The translations under genes were made by a program, and so were the position numbers. The notes below the pieces were generated by a model. It had not been told where the DNA came from and did no database searches. It worked only from the letters and a program-made list of their open reading frames with translations. Positions 1 to 7,891 of a stretch of 11,538 nucleotides of DNA are shown piece by piece. Source of the stretch: Nitrospinota bacterium (GTDB taxonomy: Bacteria; Nitrospinota; Nitrospinia; UBA9942; JAHJSF01); NCBI GenBank assembly GCA_018830405.1, contig JAHJSF010000021.1:1-11538 (forward strand), given 5' to 3'. Within the stretch, counting starts at the first letter, position 1. Each line of letters opens with the position of its first letter.

Positions 1-113
1 AGAACAAAAGTTACCAAAGGATATTGGCATTAAAATAAAACATAACGTAAGAATCTCTCAAACTTTACCTATATCTTTAGCTAACTTTCGAGTAAATGGT
101 ATTTATTGTCTAT

Positions 114-122
114 TGGTATAAT
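114..122 (+). promoter_or_regulatory. Candidate extended -10 promoter for the glycan module
   Basis: A perfect TATAAT at 117-122 is preceded by TGG at 114-116, which matches an extended -10 element (TG-n-TATAAT). No good -35 hexamer lies 16-18 bases upstream, which is acceptable for an extended -10 promoter. It sits about 57 bases before the glycosyltransferase start. The rest of 1-178 is AT-rich and shows no gene. The role is inferred from sequence match and position only. Confidence 0.45.
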
Positions 123-178
123 TCAACATCCTTACTTAACTAAAATCTCATACGCCCATCTAACAATAAGCTGATACC

Positions 179-1282
179 ATGAAAATAATATACATAGTCG
201 GCGGGCTTCCTTTCGGCGGGGTGGAAAATATGCTCCTTGATATAGTCAGGGAGTTGAACAGCCGCGAAGGTTTCGAACCGGTTGTCATAAATATTTCAGG
301 AACCGGACAAAGAAATCAGGATTTCATAGATGAGGGTATAAGGGTAATTTCTGTTGGTAAGAGCAAAAGAATAATCAAGACATTCCGGATCGATACCGTA
401 AAAAAGCTGCGGGACATATTGAAGTCTGAAAGACCAGACATCATACAAACCGCCCATTTTTCAGGGGACTACTTTGGACGTCTTGCAGCCATAGGCCTCG
501 GAATACCGGTTACAACCCATATATGCAACCCGAGGGTTGAAAAGAGGTGGTTTCGTCGATATGCCAACATTTATTTAAGCCTCTTTACAACTGCCTATAT
601 TTCGATATCCAAAGAAGTCAGGGAGGTTGTTCAGAAATACCATAATAAATTCAATAGAGAAAATATTCTCCTCTACAACGCAATCGATGGGAAGCGCTTT
701 GAGGATGCGGAGGCAGTAGACCTCTCTCTGCTAACCGGGAAAGGCGGCAGGTTTATAATAAGTGTCGGAAGGTTAGTTCCGGAAAAAAATTTCGAGGGGC
801 TTATAGGGGGATTCACTATCATCAAGAATAGATTTCCAGACACGAACCTAATAATCGTCGGCGAGGGGGGAGAGCGGAAAGGACTTGAATCCCTCATAGA
901 AAATCATGGCCTTAAGGAAAGGGTTTTTTTACCGGGTTACCGCACCGATATCCCCTCCCTGCTAAAGGGGGCGGATTTCTTTGCCCTTGTCTCGCACACG
1001 GAAGGTTTTGGTAATACTCATCTGGAGGCGATGTTTGTCGGCCTTCCGACCCTGATATCTGATAAGGTTCCTACGGCTGAGATATCGGAAGAGGGGGCTC
1101 TTGTATCAACAACTGAAGCAGCCGACATCGCCGAAAAACTCTCTCTATTGCTTGAAGATCCAGAAATGGCAGCTACGCTGGCAAGGAAGGGGAGGGGAAT
1201 CGCCTCCGGATATACAATCGACAGGTATGCGGATAGGTTGACAGAAATATACGGAAGGCTATTGGCTGGAAATGAAAAATAA
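179..1282 (+). CDS. Glycosyltransferase family 4 (GT-B fold)
   Basis: A 367-residue protein predicted to transfer a sugar from a nucleotide-sugar donor to a growing surface glycan on the cytoplasmic side of the inner membrane. It opens with a beta strand and a GG-containing loop (VGGLPFGGVENML, residues 7-19), typical of the GT4 N-terminal acceptor domain. The C-terminal donor domain begins near residue 191 with FIISVGRLVPEKN (192-204). The E-x7-E signature is present as E275 and E283 in HTEGFGNTHLEAM, followed by GLPTLISD. Length is normal for GT4. ATG 179 is the first possible start, because a stop in frame lies at 167-169; no clear Shine-Dalgarno is visible. The gene overlaps the next one by 11 bases, implying co-translation. 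The sugar and acceptor cannot be read from the sequence. Confidence 0.9.
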   Translation: MKIIYIVGGLPFGGVENMLLDIVRELNSREGFEPVVINISGTGQRNQDFIDEGIRVISVGKSKRIIKTFRIDTVKKLRDILKSERPDIIQTAHFSGDYFGRLAAIGLGIPVTTHICNPRVEKRWFRRYANIYLSLFTTAYISISKEVREVVQKYHNKFNRENILLYNAIDGKRFEDAEAVDLSLLTGKGGRFIISVGRLVPEKNFEGLIGGFTIIKNRFPDTNLIIVGEGGERKGLESLIENHGLKERVFLPGYRTDIPSLLKGADFFALVSHTEGFGNTHLEAMFVGLPTLISDKVPTAEISEEGALVSTTEAADIAEKLSLLLEDPEMAATLARKGRGIASGYTIDRYADRLTEIYGRLLAGNEK

Positions 1283-2285
1283 ATATCTAATCATATCCAT
1301 AGACACAGAGGTCGACTGGTTTGACAAGGCAACAAACCGTCTCGAAAATCTAAAGTGCTTAGACACTCTTACCAGTCTGTTTGATAGATATGGGATGAAA
1401 CCTACCTATCTCGTAACATACGAGGTTACTCAAAATGAGAGAGCCGTTAAAAAACTTAAAGGCCTTCAGGATAGCGGAAGGTGTGAGATAGGTTCCCACC
1501 TCCACGTATGGAGCACCCCTCCGTTTAAGAACCAAAACAATTTTGGGGTAGATGAAGAAATGATAGAGGGGATTCAATCTGAGCTGGACGATAATGTTTT
1601 CTACGCAAAAATAGAGACTCTGCACGAGACAATTGGGAATTCCTTCGGCCGTTATCCCACAAGTCACAGAGCGGGAAGATGGGGAATCGATGAGAGGACA
1701 ATAGAATGGTTGTCCCGAAATAATTATCTGGTCGATTCTTCAATATGCCCATTGACCGATTGGACAAAGGAAAAAGGAATCAGTAAGAATATCAGGGTAA
1801 ACAGCATGGAGGCCCCCAACCATCCCTATCGCCCCTCAATGACTGATATAACCAAAAAGGGGGGGGAGAACAATGCATTCGACCTGTTGGAAATCCCGGT
1901 AACCGCCATCCCCGCCAATCCTATCTTCGGAAACTACTCGACCAAGACATCCAAGAAGGTAAACAGCCTGTTTAAGGGGCTCGGCTTCAGGGTACACAAG
2001 AATATTCTCTTCAGGCCCTCGCACCGCATGCCTTCGGTCACATTTCGCAAGATATCGGAGCACCTGTTTGGGGGGAACGGAACATTTTTCAATATGATGT
2101 TTCACAGCAACGAGACGCACTCCGGCACTTCGCCATACTCGAAGAACATGAGAAGATATTCCTCTCTGATGAAACGCCTTGAGGCCTCCCTAAAGGCAGC
2201 CGCGGCAGCAGGCCTAAAGGGTGTTACTCTTAGCGAGGCGGCAACTATATTCAATGAACAAGAAAATCTCAGAGATAATAAATAA
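1272..2285 (+). CDS. Polysaccharide deacetylase-fold protein, WalW-like (CE4-related)
   Basis: A 337-residue protein with the seven-stranded (beta/alpha) barrel signals of the NodB/CE4 superfamily. The first strand ends in ISIDTEVDW (residues 8-16), with D11 and E13 in place of the usual TFDDGP. GSHLHVW (75-80 region) gives a metal-binding H76-x-H78 pair. SHRAGRWGID (131-140) and YLVDSSICP (152-160) match the downstream CE4 motifs, and FHSNETHSGTSPY (277-289) supplies the last histidine, H278. This arrangement fits the subgroup named after the lipopolysaccharide-synthesis protein WalW, as I recall it; the substrate is unknown and may be a glycan amide. The stop codon shares one base with the next start (TAATG). 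A run of eight Gs at 1859-1866 (codons 196-199) is an indel-prone site but is in frame here. Confidence 0.78.
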   Translation: MKNKYLIISIDTEVDWFDKATNRLENLKCLDTLTSLFDRYGMKPTYLVTYEVTQNERAVKKLKGLQDSGRCEIGSHLHVWSTPPFKNQNNFGVDEEMIEGIQSELDDNVFYAKIETLHETIGNSFGRYPTSHRAGRWGIDERTIEWLSRNNYLVDSSICPLTDWTKEKGISKNIRVNSMEAPNHPYRPSMTDITKKGGENNAFDLLEIPVTAIPANPIFGNYSTKTSKKVNSLFKGLGFRVHKNILFRPSHRMPSVTFRKISEHLFGGNGTFFNMMFHSNETHSGTSPYSKNMRRYSSLMKRLEASLKAAAAAGLKGVTLSEAATIFNEQENLRDNK

Positions 2286-3139
2286 TGGCAAAGTTAACGA
2301 GGGTAAAAAGGGATCAGGTGGTTCAGTGTGCAAAAGATTACGGCCTGAATATATACCAAGATATATGGCACTACAGTTTTAATCCAAGTCTAATCAGAAA
2401 CGACTTCATTCTCGACAAATCGTGTCCCGAGAAAATAGTTCTTTACCCCCACCCTGCCTATATAGAAGATTCTTGCCCGGCACTTATCTATACCAATAGC
2501 AGCGGGACTATAGAACACCAAATATATAACGGTGTAAGGAAGGAGTTTGAGAAAGAGGTCGACAGAAGAAGAAAGATTTTTTGGTACCTGCACATAACCG
2601 GCTTTAAAGATTTTCTCGACAGAAGAACGGCCGAATCATCAAAACCGAAGAAACATTTTCCCACAGTTGAAACATACGAAAAGACGAGAGAGAAAATTGG
2701 GGGGGAGACAGAGATAACCTTTCTTGATGAAGCTAACTTCATCAAACATTACAATCGTATAAAAAAAGAAGAGCACTCGGGGGGCAAAGAAACAATATTA
2801 TCCATCAAGCAATCTGTTCCGGAAGAGTGGATAAAGTGCGCCTATCTTGAAAGAGATGGCGATATCGTGGCCGCTGCCATACTTGTTGATGACGGAAGGT
2901 CTATGTCGCTGCAAAATGTGGCCGCCGCAAAAAGTAATCTCGGTTTTGGGATCTTTCTGGTAACAGAGATAATAAAATATCTATCTGAAAATAACTACAC
3001 ATCATTCGATGCCGGGGTTAGCGGCCTTTACGGGGTATACAAAAGTAAACTCTTTTTAGATAGTAAAGAATTGTATAGAGACAGGGTGAAATGGAAGAGG
3101 GTTAAAGAGATCCTCTTCCATTTTATGCCCAGTCAATAA
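2285..3139 (+). CDS. Putative GNAT/FemAB-like acyltransferase
   Basis: A 284-residue protein whose C-terminal half resembles an acyl-CoA N-acyltransferase fold. ERDGDIVAAAILVDDG (residues 189-204) looks like the paired central beta strands. LGFGIFLVTEIIKYLSENN (219-237) looks like the cofactor-binding turn and helix. FDAGVSGLYGVYKSKL (241-256) resembles the closing strand of FemAB/CelD-type members, with a conserved glycine and lysine. The N-terminal half is not recognisable and is rich in aromatic and charged residues. There is no signal peptide or membrane segment. It overlaps the deacetylase-fold gene by one base, so the two are probably co-translated. A role in acylating an amino sugar or transferring an aminoacyl group in glycan synthesis is inferred from this context. 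It ends 10 bases from the convergent hisB. Confidence 0.55.
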   Translation: MAKLTRVKRDQVVQCAKDYGLNIYQDIWHYSFNPSLIRNDFILDKSCPEKIVLYPHPAYIEDSCPALIYTNSSGTIEHQIYNGVRKEFEKEVDRRRKIFWYLHITGFKDFLDRRTAESSKPKKHFPTVETYEKTREKIGGETEITFLDEANFIKHYNRIKKEEHSGGKETILSIKQSVPEEWIKCAYLERDGDIVAAAILVDDGRSMSLQNVAAAKSNLGFGIFLVTEIIKYLSENNYTSFDAGVSGLYGVYKSKLFLDSKELYRDRVKWKRVKEILFHFMPSQ

Positions 3140-3149
3140 GGGTTGCTAC

Positions 3150-3737
3150 TTAAAGATTCCCTTTGGTGGAAGGAATGGCGTTGGACCTGTCGTCTATCGA
3201 GGTGGCCATATCCATCGCCTTGGCGAAGGACTTAAAGATTGCCTCTACTATATGATGAAGGTTTGTCCCGTAGAGGACATTTATATGGAGGGTTACACCG
3301 CAATGAACCGCAAAGGCATTAAAGAATTCCTCAATCAGCTCAACATCAAAATCCCCAACCTTCTCCTTCGGCAGATTGACGTTATAGACAAAATAGGGGC
3401 GTCCGCTAAGGTCAACCGTAACGTTGGCCAAGGCCTCGTTGAGCGGAACCGAGGCGTAGCCGTAGCGGCGTATACCCTTCTTATCCCCCAGGGCAGACTT
3501 AAAGACTTCCCCAAGGACAATCCCCGCATCCTCAACCGTGTGGTGAAAATCTATCTTGGTGTCGCCGGTGGCGGTAACCTCCATATCAAAAAAGCCATGT
3601 TTGGCTATCTGGGATAACATATGGTCAAGAAATGGGACGGAGGTGTCTATACTATACTTCCCTATCCCGTCTATCTTGAGAGAGATGCCGATATCGGTCT
3701 CATTCGTCTTCCTCTTTGACTCTCCTTTTCTTGTCAT
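3150..3737 (-). CDS. hisB: Imidazoleglycerol-phosphate dehydratase
   Basis: A 195-residue cytosolic enzyme that dehydrates imidazole glycerol phosphate to imidazole acetol phosphate in histidine biosynthesis. It is the monofunctional form, with no phosphatase domain. The diagnostic metal-binding motifs are complete: FLDHML with H39, DFHHTVED (residues 63-70), [16 protein letters not shown] (136-151) and [11 protein letters not shown] (159-169). The C-terminus has the usual SNAIPSTKG. The ATG at 3737 is supported by a strong ribosome site reading AAAGAGGTGG on the minus strand (3741-3750). The gene is alone on this strand: no other his gene is adjacent, and a palindromic repeat begins 67 bases upstream of the start. 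It converges on the acyltransferase gene. I see no convincing promoter in 3738-3804. Confidence 0.96.
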   Translation of the reverse strand: MTRKGESKRKTNETDIGISLKIDGIGKYSIDTSVPFLDHMLSQIAKHGFFDMEVTATGDTKIDFHHTVEDAGIVLGEVFKSALGDKKGIRRYGYASVPLNEALANVTVDLSGRPYFVYNVNLPKEKVGDFDVELIEEFFNAFAVHCGVTLHINVLYGTNLHHIVEAIFKSFAKAMDMATSIDDRSNAIPSTKGNL

Positions 3738-3804
3738 GATCCACCTCTTTGTAATTCAGTTAGCCAGCAAATCTAAGATACTTTTGGATATTCTATCAGG
3801 GTCT

Positions 3805-3966
3805 GGTGCTTAATTGCCTAAATCTTGCTGTAGCCGACCGGCCTTTGACGCGCCCGGCTTTGTCGTCAATCCTCGCCATAGACCCTGCTATGGCTACGGT
3901 TGTCTTCGTGCCAGTCGCGCCAAATTCTCGGTCTTGATACTACGCAGACTTAGGCAACTAAACACT
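3805..3966. repeat. Long imperfect palindrome, possible miniature non-coding repeat element
   Basis: Bases 3805-3824 and 3947-3966 are inverted copies of each other (16 of 20 match), built around TAATTGCCTAA and its counterpart. The same axis of symmetry, near 3885, carries a perfect hairpin: GCCATAG (3875-3881), loop ACCCTG, CTATGGC (3888-3894). Weaker matches between the arms continue outwards with bulges. The interior (about 3830-3930) is visibly richer in G and C than the AT-rich flanks. No reading frame here looks like a protein. It could be a miniature transposable element, a dispersed intergenic palindrome of the REP kind, or a structured RNA. Confidence 0.5.
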
Positions 3967-3991
3967 AATTTTAATACTCACCCAAAACTTG

Positions 3992-3997
3992 TATAAT
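3992..3997 (+). promoter_or_regulatory. Candidate -10 box for dinG
   Basis: A perfect TATAAT lies 54 bases before the dinG start, just outside the palindromic repeat. The hexamer 17 bases upstream (TTTTAA, 3969-3974) matches only part of the -35 consensus. The region 3967-4050 is otherwise AT-rich without other signals. The assignment rests on the hexamer and its position. Confidence 0.4.
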
Positions 3998-4050
3998 CTC
4001 ACTACCTAATCACTACCAGACAAATCTAAAAACAGAACTGCTTTCATTAT

Positions 4051-5898
4051 ATGCCAACAGGAAATAAAAACGAATTATCTTCTATCTTCGACATTCTGAA
4101 GAAAACCCTCCCGCAATATGAAGAGAGGGAAGAGCAGAAGAAGATGGCAGCCGAGGTTTTTAGCGCCATTAAGGGAGATAAAAGGCTTATTATTGAGGCG
4201 GGAACCGGGGTCGGTAAAACATTCGCCTATCTGATACCGGCCATCCTATCGAAAAAAAAGACAATCATCTCCACCTCATCTATAACCCTTCAAAACCAAC
4301 TGGTGGAGAAGGACCTCCTTTTGCTCAGTCACGTCTTTAATCACCGCTTCACCTATGCCCTTCTAAAGGGGAAGAACAACTACCTCTGCCTCCTTCGTAA
4401 CCTAGACTTTGGAGAGGTGAGTGAGAGATATATGACATTTGCCGACTGGGTATCCAAGACCAAAACGGGGGATAAGGAGGAGCTCCCCTTCATCCCGGAA
4501 TTTTGGTCAGAGGTATCTTGCGACCATAACGACTGCAACCAGAAGAGCTGTCTCTACCAAAAAAAATGTTTCTACTATTCGCATCTCAAATCTTTGGGGA
4601 AGGTAGACATAATCGTCGTTAATCACCACCTCCTTGTCTACGACCTACTATTATCCTTCAAGCTCCTCCCCTTCCATAAGCTTCTAATCGCCGATGAGGC
4701 CCACCACCTGGAAAATGTTATATCGAGCGCCTTCGGGAGCGAGCTGACCAGCCTGAGATTTATCTGGCTCTTAAACCGGTTGAGAGAATTTCATATCAAG
4801 ACAGACAAGGCCTTCAAGGGAATTGAGACCCTATTTAAGAGAAAAGATATCCCCCTTAGGGCCACCTATCCTATCCCTCAAGAAATAATAGACGATCTTA
4901 GTCACCTTAAGGAAACCTTGGCCCCTGAGGCCATTATCAAAAAATTGGAGGAGTTTAGAGATGCGTCGGGGAATACGAAGGAGTTGATAGATAGCATAGA
5001 AAATATAATCAGCATCGTCTCCATACTGAAGGGAGATATGGAGGACTTTATAGAGCAGAAGAAGAAGGATAGGGTCTATTACGCCAATGGAAATAAAAAG
5101 ATGTTGGAGCTTAAGAGCAACCTTATCGAGTCGGCCAAGGCCTTCTCTCTTCTCTCCTCAGGTTATAATAATGTTATTCTTACCTCGGCCACCCTGACCA
5201 CCAAAAATAACTTTGACTTCATCAAAGAAAGACTTGGCGTTCAGGAAGGTTACAAAGAGGTCATCATAGGCTCCCCCTTCGACTATAAAAGGCAGAGCGC
5301 AATATATATAGATAATAAGCTTCCCCTCCCAAACGAAGACCAGGAACTATATCAGAAGGAGAGCTTGAAGGTTATAGAAGAACTGATCGGAGCGGCCAAG
5401 GGGAGGACAATGGTCCTCTTCACCTCGTATCAGCATCTCCGCTACGTGGCAGCCAATATAGAAATTCCTTACCCTTGCAAAACGCAGGGGGATGCTCCAC
5501 CACCACAGCTTATTGAATGGTTCACCGCCAATAGAGATTCGGTTCTTCTAGCCACTACAACCTTTTGGCAGGGGATAGACATTAAAGGGGAAAGCCTAAG
5601 TCTGGTTATCATAACAAAGCTCCCCTTTGTCTCCCCCGATGACCCTGTTTATAATGAACGGTGTAAAAGGCTTGAAGGGCGATGGTTTAAATCGTTGGCC
5701 CTCCCCTCGGCCACTATACTTCTGAGGCAAGGGGTAGGAAGGCTAATAAGGGGGAAGGAAGATAGGGGGGTAATCGCCATACTTGATACTCGGCTGGTGA
5801 AAAACTCCTACGGAAAGCAGATAATATCCTCCCTCCCCCAGACAAATATTGTCCATACAATTGAGGAGGTAAAGGAGTTTTTTGATAGTGCCTTATAA
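4051..5898 (+). CDS. DinG/XPD-type ATP-dependent iron-sulfur helicase
   Basis: A 615-residue superfamily-2 helicase, predicted to unwind DNA 5' to 3' (forks, D-loops or R-loops) in repair or damage survival. In order: Walker A EAGTGVGKT (residues 49-57, K56); a cysteine-rich insert; DEAH box DEAHH (215-219); ILTSATLT (376-383 region); FTSY (457-460); FWQGIDIKG (505-513); and motif VI RQGVGRLIRGKEDRG (559-573). Cysteines C113, C162, C167 and C173 have the C-x4-C-x5-C spacing of the E. coli DinG 4Fe-4S site; C157 is an extra cysteine nearby. There is no exonuclease domain, so it is DinG rather than the Gram-positive DinG/epsilon fusion; a YoaA-type relative is possible. A stop in frame at 4027-4029 excludes an upstream start, and no Shine-Dalgarno precedes ATG 4051. 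It stands alone between its neighbours. Confidence 0.9.
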   Translation: MPTGNKNELSSIFDILKKTLPQYEEREEQKKMAAEVFSAIKGDKRLIIEAGTGVGKTFAYLIPAILSKKKTIISTSSITLQNQLVEKDLLLLSHVFNHRFTYALLKGKNNYLCLLRNLDFGEVSERYMTFADWVSKTKTGDKEELPFIPEFWSEVSCDHNDCNQKSCLYQKKCFYYSHLKSLGKVDIIVVNHHLLVYDLLLSFKLLPFHKLLIADEAHHLENVISSAFGSELTSLRFIWLLNRLREFHIKTDKAFKGIETLFKRKDIPLRATYPIPQEIIDDLSHLKETLAPEAIIKKLEEFRDASGNTKELIDSIENIISIVSILKGDMEDFIEQKKKDRVYYANGNKKMLELKSNLIESAKAFSLLSSGYNNVILTSATLTTKNNFDFIKERLGVQEGYKEVIIGSPFDYKRQSAIYIDNKLPLPNEDQELYQKESLKVIEELIGAAKGRTMVLFTSYQHLRYVAANIEIPYPCKTQGDAPPPQLIEWFTANRDSVLLATTTFWQGIDIKGESLSLVIITKLPFVSPDDPVYNERCKRLEGRWFKSLALPSATILLRQGVGRLIRGKEDRGVIAILDTRLVKNSYGKQIISSLPQTNIVHTIEEVKEFFDSAL

Positions 5899-5912
5899 TA
5901 CCCCCCTTCAGA

Positions 5913-5932
5913 AATATTTGACCCCAAATATT
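5913..5932. promoter_or_regulatory. Perfect palindrome, candidate MarR operator
   Basis: AATATTTG (5913-5920) and CAAATATT (5925-5932) form a perfect 8-base inverted repeat around the spacer ACCC. Size and symmetry fit the palindromic sites bound by MarR dimers. It covers the -35 box of the promoter described at 5918-5946, so binding would block RNA polymerase. It is too AT-rich, and lacks a T-tract, to be a good terminator for dinG. Confidence 0.6.
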
Positions 5933-5946
5933 ATCAAATGTAAAAT
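5918..5946 (+). promoter_or_regulatory. Sigma-70-type promoter of the marR-tolC-RND operon
   Basis: TTGACC (5918-5923) and TAAAAT (5941-5946) are separated by exactly 17 bases, each one mismatch from consensus. Transcription would start near 5953, giving a leader of about 44 bases that ends in the ribosome site AGAGGAAG (5985-5992). The -35 box lies inside the palindrome 5913-5932. This is the best promoter in the window. Confidence 0.65.
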
Positions 5947-5996
5947 ATCTTAAAACTAAAACATATAACAAGTAAACTAACTACAGAGGAAGAACA

Positions 5997-6455
5997 ATGG
6001 TTAAGGTTGCAATAGAAGAATGTGCCGAAAGGACCATAGACTCGATACATAAGATAGAAGATATCTTCAAGCTCAAGCCGTGTAAGAGCGTTATGCGCCT
6101 AGACCTCAACCTCCCCCATCTTAAGGTTCTCCGCTTTATCGCCCACGCCAGCCAGCCTCAAACGATCAGCATCATAGGAAACAGCCTCGACATATCAATG
6201 GCCATGATGACCAGAATCATAGACAAACTTGAAAACCACAAGTTGGTCGAAAGGGATAGAGACACAACCGACCGGAGAATCATCAGAATCAAGCTGTCGG
6301 CCAAAGGTAAAAAACTGGCCAAGGAATGTAACGATTGCCACAAGGAGCACATAATCAATATGCTAAACGGATTAACCCCTAAGGATAGGGAGATGTTTAT
6401 CGCGGCCATGAATACAATTACAGAGATAATATCAAGAGAGGGGGATAAAAAGTGA
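5997..6455 (+). CDS. MarR-family transcriptional regulator
   Basis: A 152-residue winged-helix repressor that probably senses a small molecule and controls the efflux genes that follow. Helices around residues 37-64 lead into the recognition helix ISMAMMTRIIDKLENHKLV (about 66-84). The wing ERDRDTTDRRIIRIKLSAKGK (85-105) carries the conserved D-x-R-D-x-x-D-R-R pattern. Flanking helices at both ends form the dimer interface. Several cysteines (C9, C29, C111, C114) are present, so redox or metal sensing is possible but not shown. Start ATG 5997 has a good AGAGGAAG ribosome site. The stop overlaps the tolC GTG start by four bases (GTGA). Autorepression is inferred from the palindrome over the promoter's -35 box. 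Confidence 0.92.
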   Translation: MVKVAIEECAERTIDSIHKIEDIFKLKPCKSVMRLDLNLPHLKVLRFIAHASQPQTISIIGNSLDISMAMMTRIIDKLENHKLVERDRDTTDRRIIRIKLSAKGKKLAKECNDCHKEHIINMLNGLTPKDREMFIAAMNTITEIISREGDKK

Positions 6456-7891
6456 TTAAGAGACTACTAATAGTAATCATCCCTATATTTCTCCTCTCCA
6501 GCCCGGTTTGGGGAGAAACGCCCGGCCCAATATCGATGGAAGAGTGTATAGAGATAGGGATAAAAAATAACTTTGACCTTAAGAAGACCAACTACGACCT
6601 GCTCGTCGCCCAGGAAGGAACGGAGCAGATTATGGCCCAATATGAACCGCTCCTAAGCTTCTCGACCGGAATAAAAGATGTAAGAAACCCTGTCACCACC
6701 GCTACATACGGTTCAAAGAGCAGAACCGACTCTGCCTCAGTAGGGATAAATAAAAAGACCGCCCTAACCGGCGGAACATTCGGGGCGACGTGGCAAAACT
6801 CCAAAACAGATACCAATGCCTCTTCCGCCTCCTTCAACCCCTCATACAATTCCGATCTAAGCCTTGCCTACTCTCAACCGCTACTCAATAATTTTGGGGG
6901 AAAGAATGACAGACGCAATATCCGCATCTCAAGGCTGAAGGAGGAGACTGCTTCTTTGGCCACAACCACAGAGAAAAACATCCTGATAAACAGGCTAAAG
7001 AAAGGATATCTCGACCTCAATTTCACCAAACTAAACCTTGAGGTAGAAAATAAAGCCCTAAGTCGTTCGCAGCAACTCCTATCCTTAAATAAGAAAAAGT
7101 TCGCCGACGGACTCATAGAGGAGGTCGATATCATAGCCTTAGAGGCAGCGGTCACCTTAAACGAGGCCTCCATCATGCTGGCCAAGGATGAGGTGAAAAA
7201 TGCCCGGGAGCAATTACTAAATATTATGGGAGTTAAGGAGGATATCGGCTACACCTTTACCGAGTTAAACCTCCTCCAAATACCGGAGGCTGTCCCACCC
7301 AACCAAGATGAGACAATAAGAATAACCCTAGCCAACCGGGCTGAACTGAAAATCATAAAAAATATATTGGAGATAGACTCGATAACCAAAGAGATAAAGG
7401 CCAATGAAAATAAGCCGTCGTTAAATTTTAATACCAGCTATGGATTCAGTAGTGCCGAAGAAAGCCTGTCCAACAGTTATGACACGGTCGGTGATGGGAC
7501 ATACCCATCTTGGTATGTCGGCCTAAACCTAACCCTCTACCCCTTCAGCCAGAAAGGGGCCAGCCAAGTGAGGGCGTCGGAATACACCTACGGCAAAAAT
7601 ATGGCCGAGTATGAAAGGGTCAAACTGGCCCTAATTACCGATTCCAAGGCTATAGCCCGCCACATAAGGACTCAGCTTTCATATATTGAGGCAACCAAAA
7701 ATGTAGCCTCTCTGCAGGACAAAAAGTTCAGACTTGAACAGGAGAAGTTTGCCCAGGGACGATCGGGCACAAAATGGTTGTTAGAATACCAAGATGACCT
7801 AAGCCAAGCCGAGATAAATAACCTGAAGGCCCTGACCGATTATTATAAAATCAAGGCAGACTTTGAACTTATAACCGGGGTAACAGAATGA
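6452..7891 (+). CDS. TolC-family outer-membrane efflux protein
   Basis: A 479-residue outer-membrane factor that would form the trimeric exit duct of a tripartite pump. Residues 1-21 are a signal peptide (positive start, hydrophobic IVIIPIFLL, cleavage after VWG). No lipobox cysteine follows, unlike OprM-type lipoproteins. The mature protein starts with the family's SMEECIEIGIKNNFDL helix (28-43). SLAYSQPLLNNFGG (137-150) is the typical strand-to-helix motif of the first repeat. The long helices after about 151 and the second repeat from about 290 follow the usual two-repeat OEP plan. Length is normal. It starts with GTG inside the marR stop and ends in an ATGA overlap with the RND gene, so the three genes are translationally coupled. 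Its partner adaptor is not encoded here. Confidence 0.93.
   Translation: MIKRLLIVIIPIFLLSSPVWGETPGPISMEECIEIGIKNNFDLKKTNYDLLVAQEGTEQIMAQYEPLLSFSTGIKDVRNPVTTATYGSKSRTDSASVGINKKTALTGGTFGATWQNSKTDTNASSASFNPSYNSDLSLAYSQPLLNNFGGKNDRRNIRISRLKEETASLATTTEKNILINRLKKGYLDLNFTKLNLEVENKALSRSQQLLSLNKKKFADGLIEEVDIIALEAAVTLNEASIMLAKDEVKNAREQLLNIMGVKEDIGYTFTELNLLQIPEAVPPNQDETIRITLANRAELKIIKNILEIDSITKEIKANENKPSLNFNTSYGFSSAEESLSNSYDTVGDGTYPSWYVGLNLTLYPFSQKGASQVRASEYTYGKNMAEYERVKLALITDSKAIARHIRTQLSYIEATKNVASLQDKKFRLEQEKFAQGRSGTKWLLEYQDDLSQAEINNLKALTDYYKIKADFELITGVTE

Noticed and set aside
3252-3617. Open frame of 121 codons on the plus strand inside hisB
   Set aside because: It is the antisense shadow of a clear HisB with all metal-binding motifs, and its translation resembles no known protein.
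3814-3996. Open frame of 60 codons between hisB and dinG
   Set aside because: It runs through the palindromic repeat and the dinG promoter, has no ribosome site, and reads as low-complexity translation of non-coding DNA.
5901-5932. Intrinsic terminator after dinG
   Set aside because: The hairpin stem is AT-rich and is not followed by a T-tract; its overlap with the -35 box fits an operator better.
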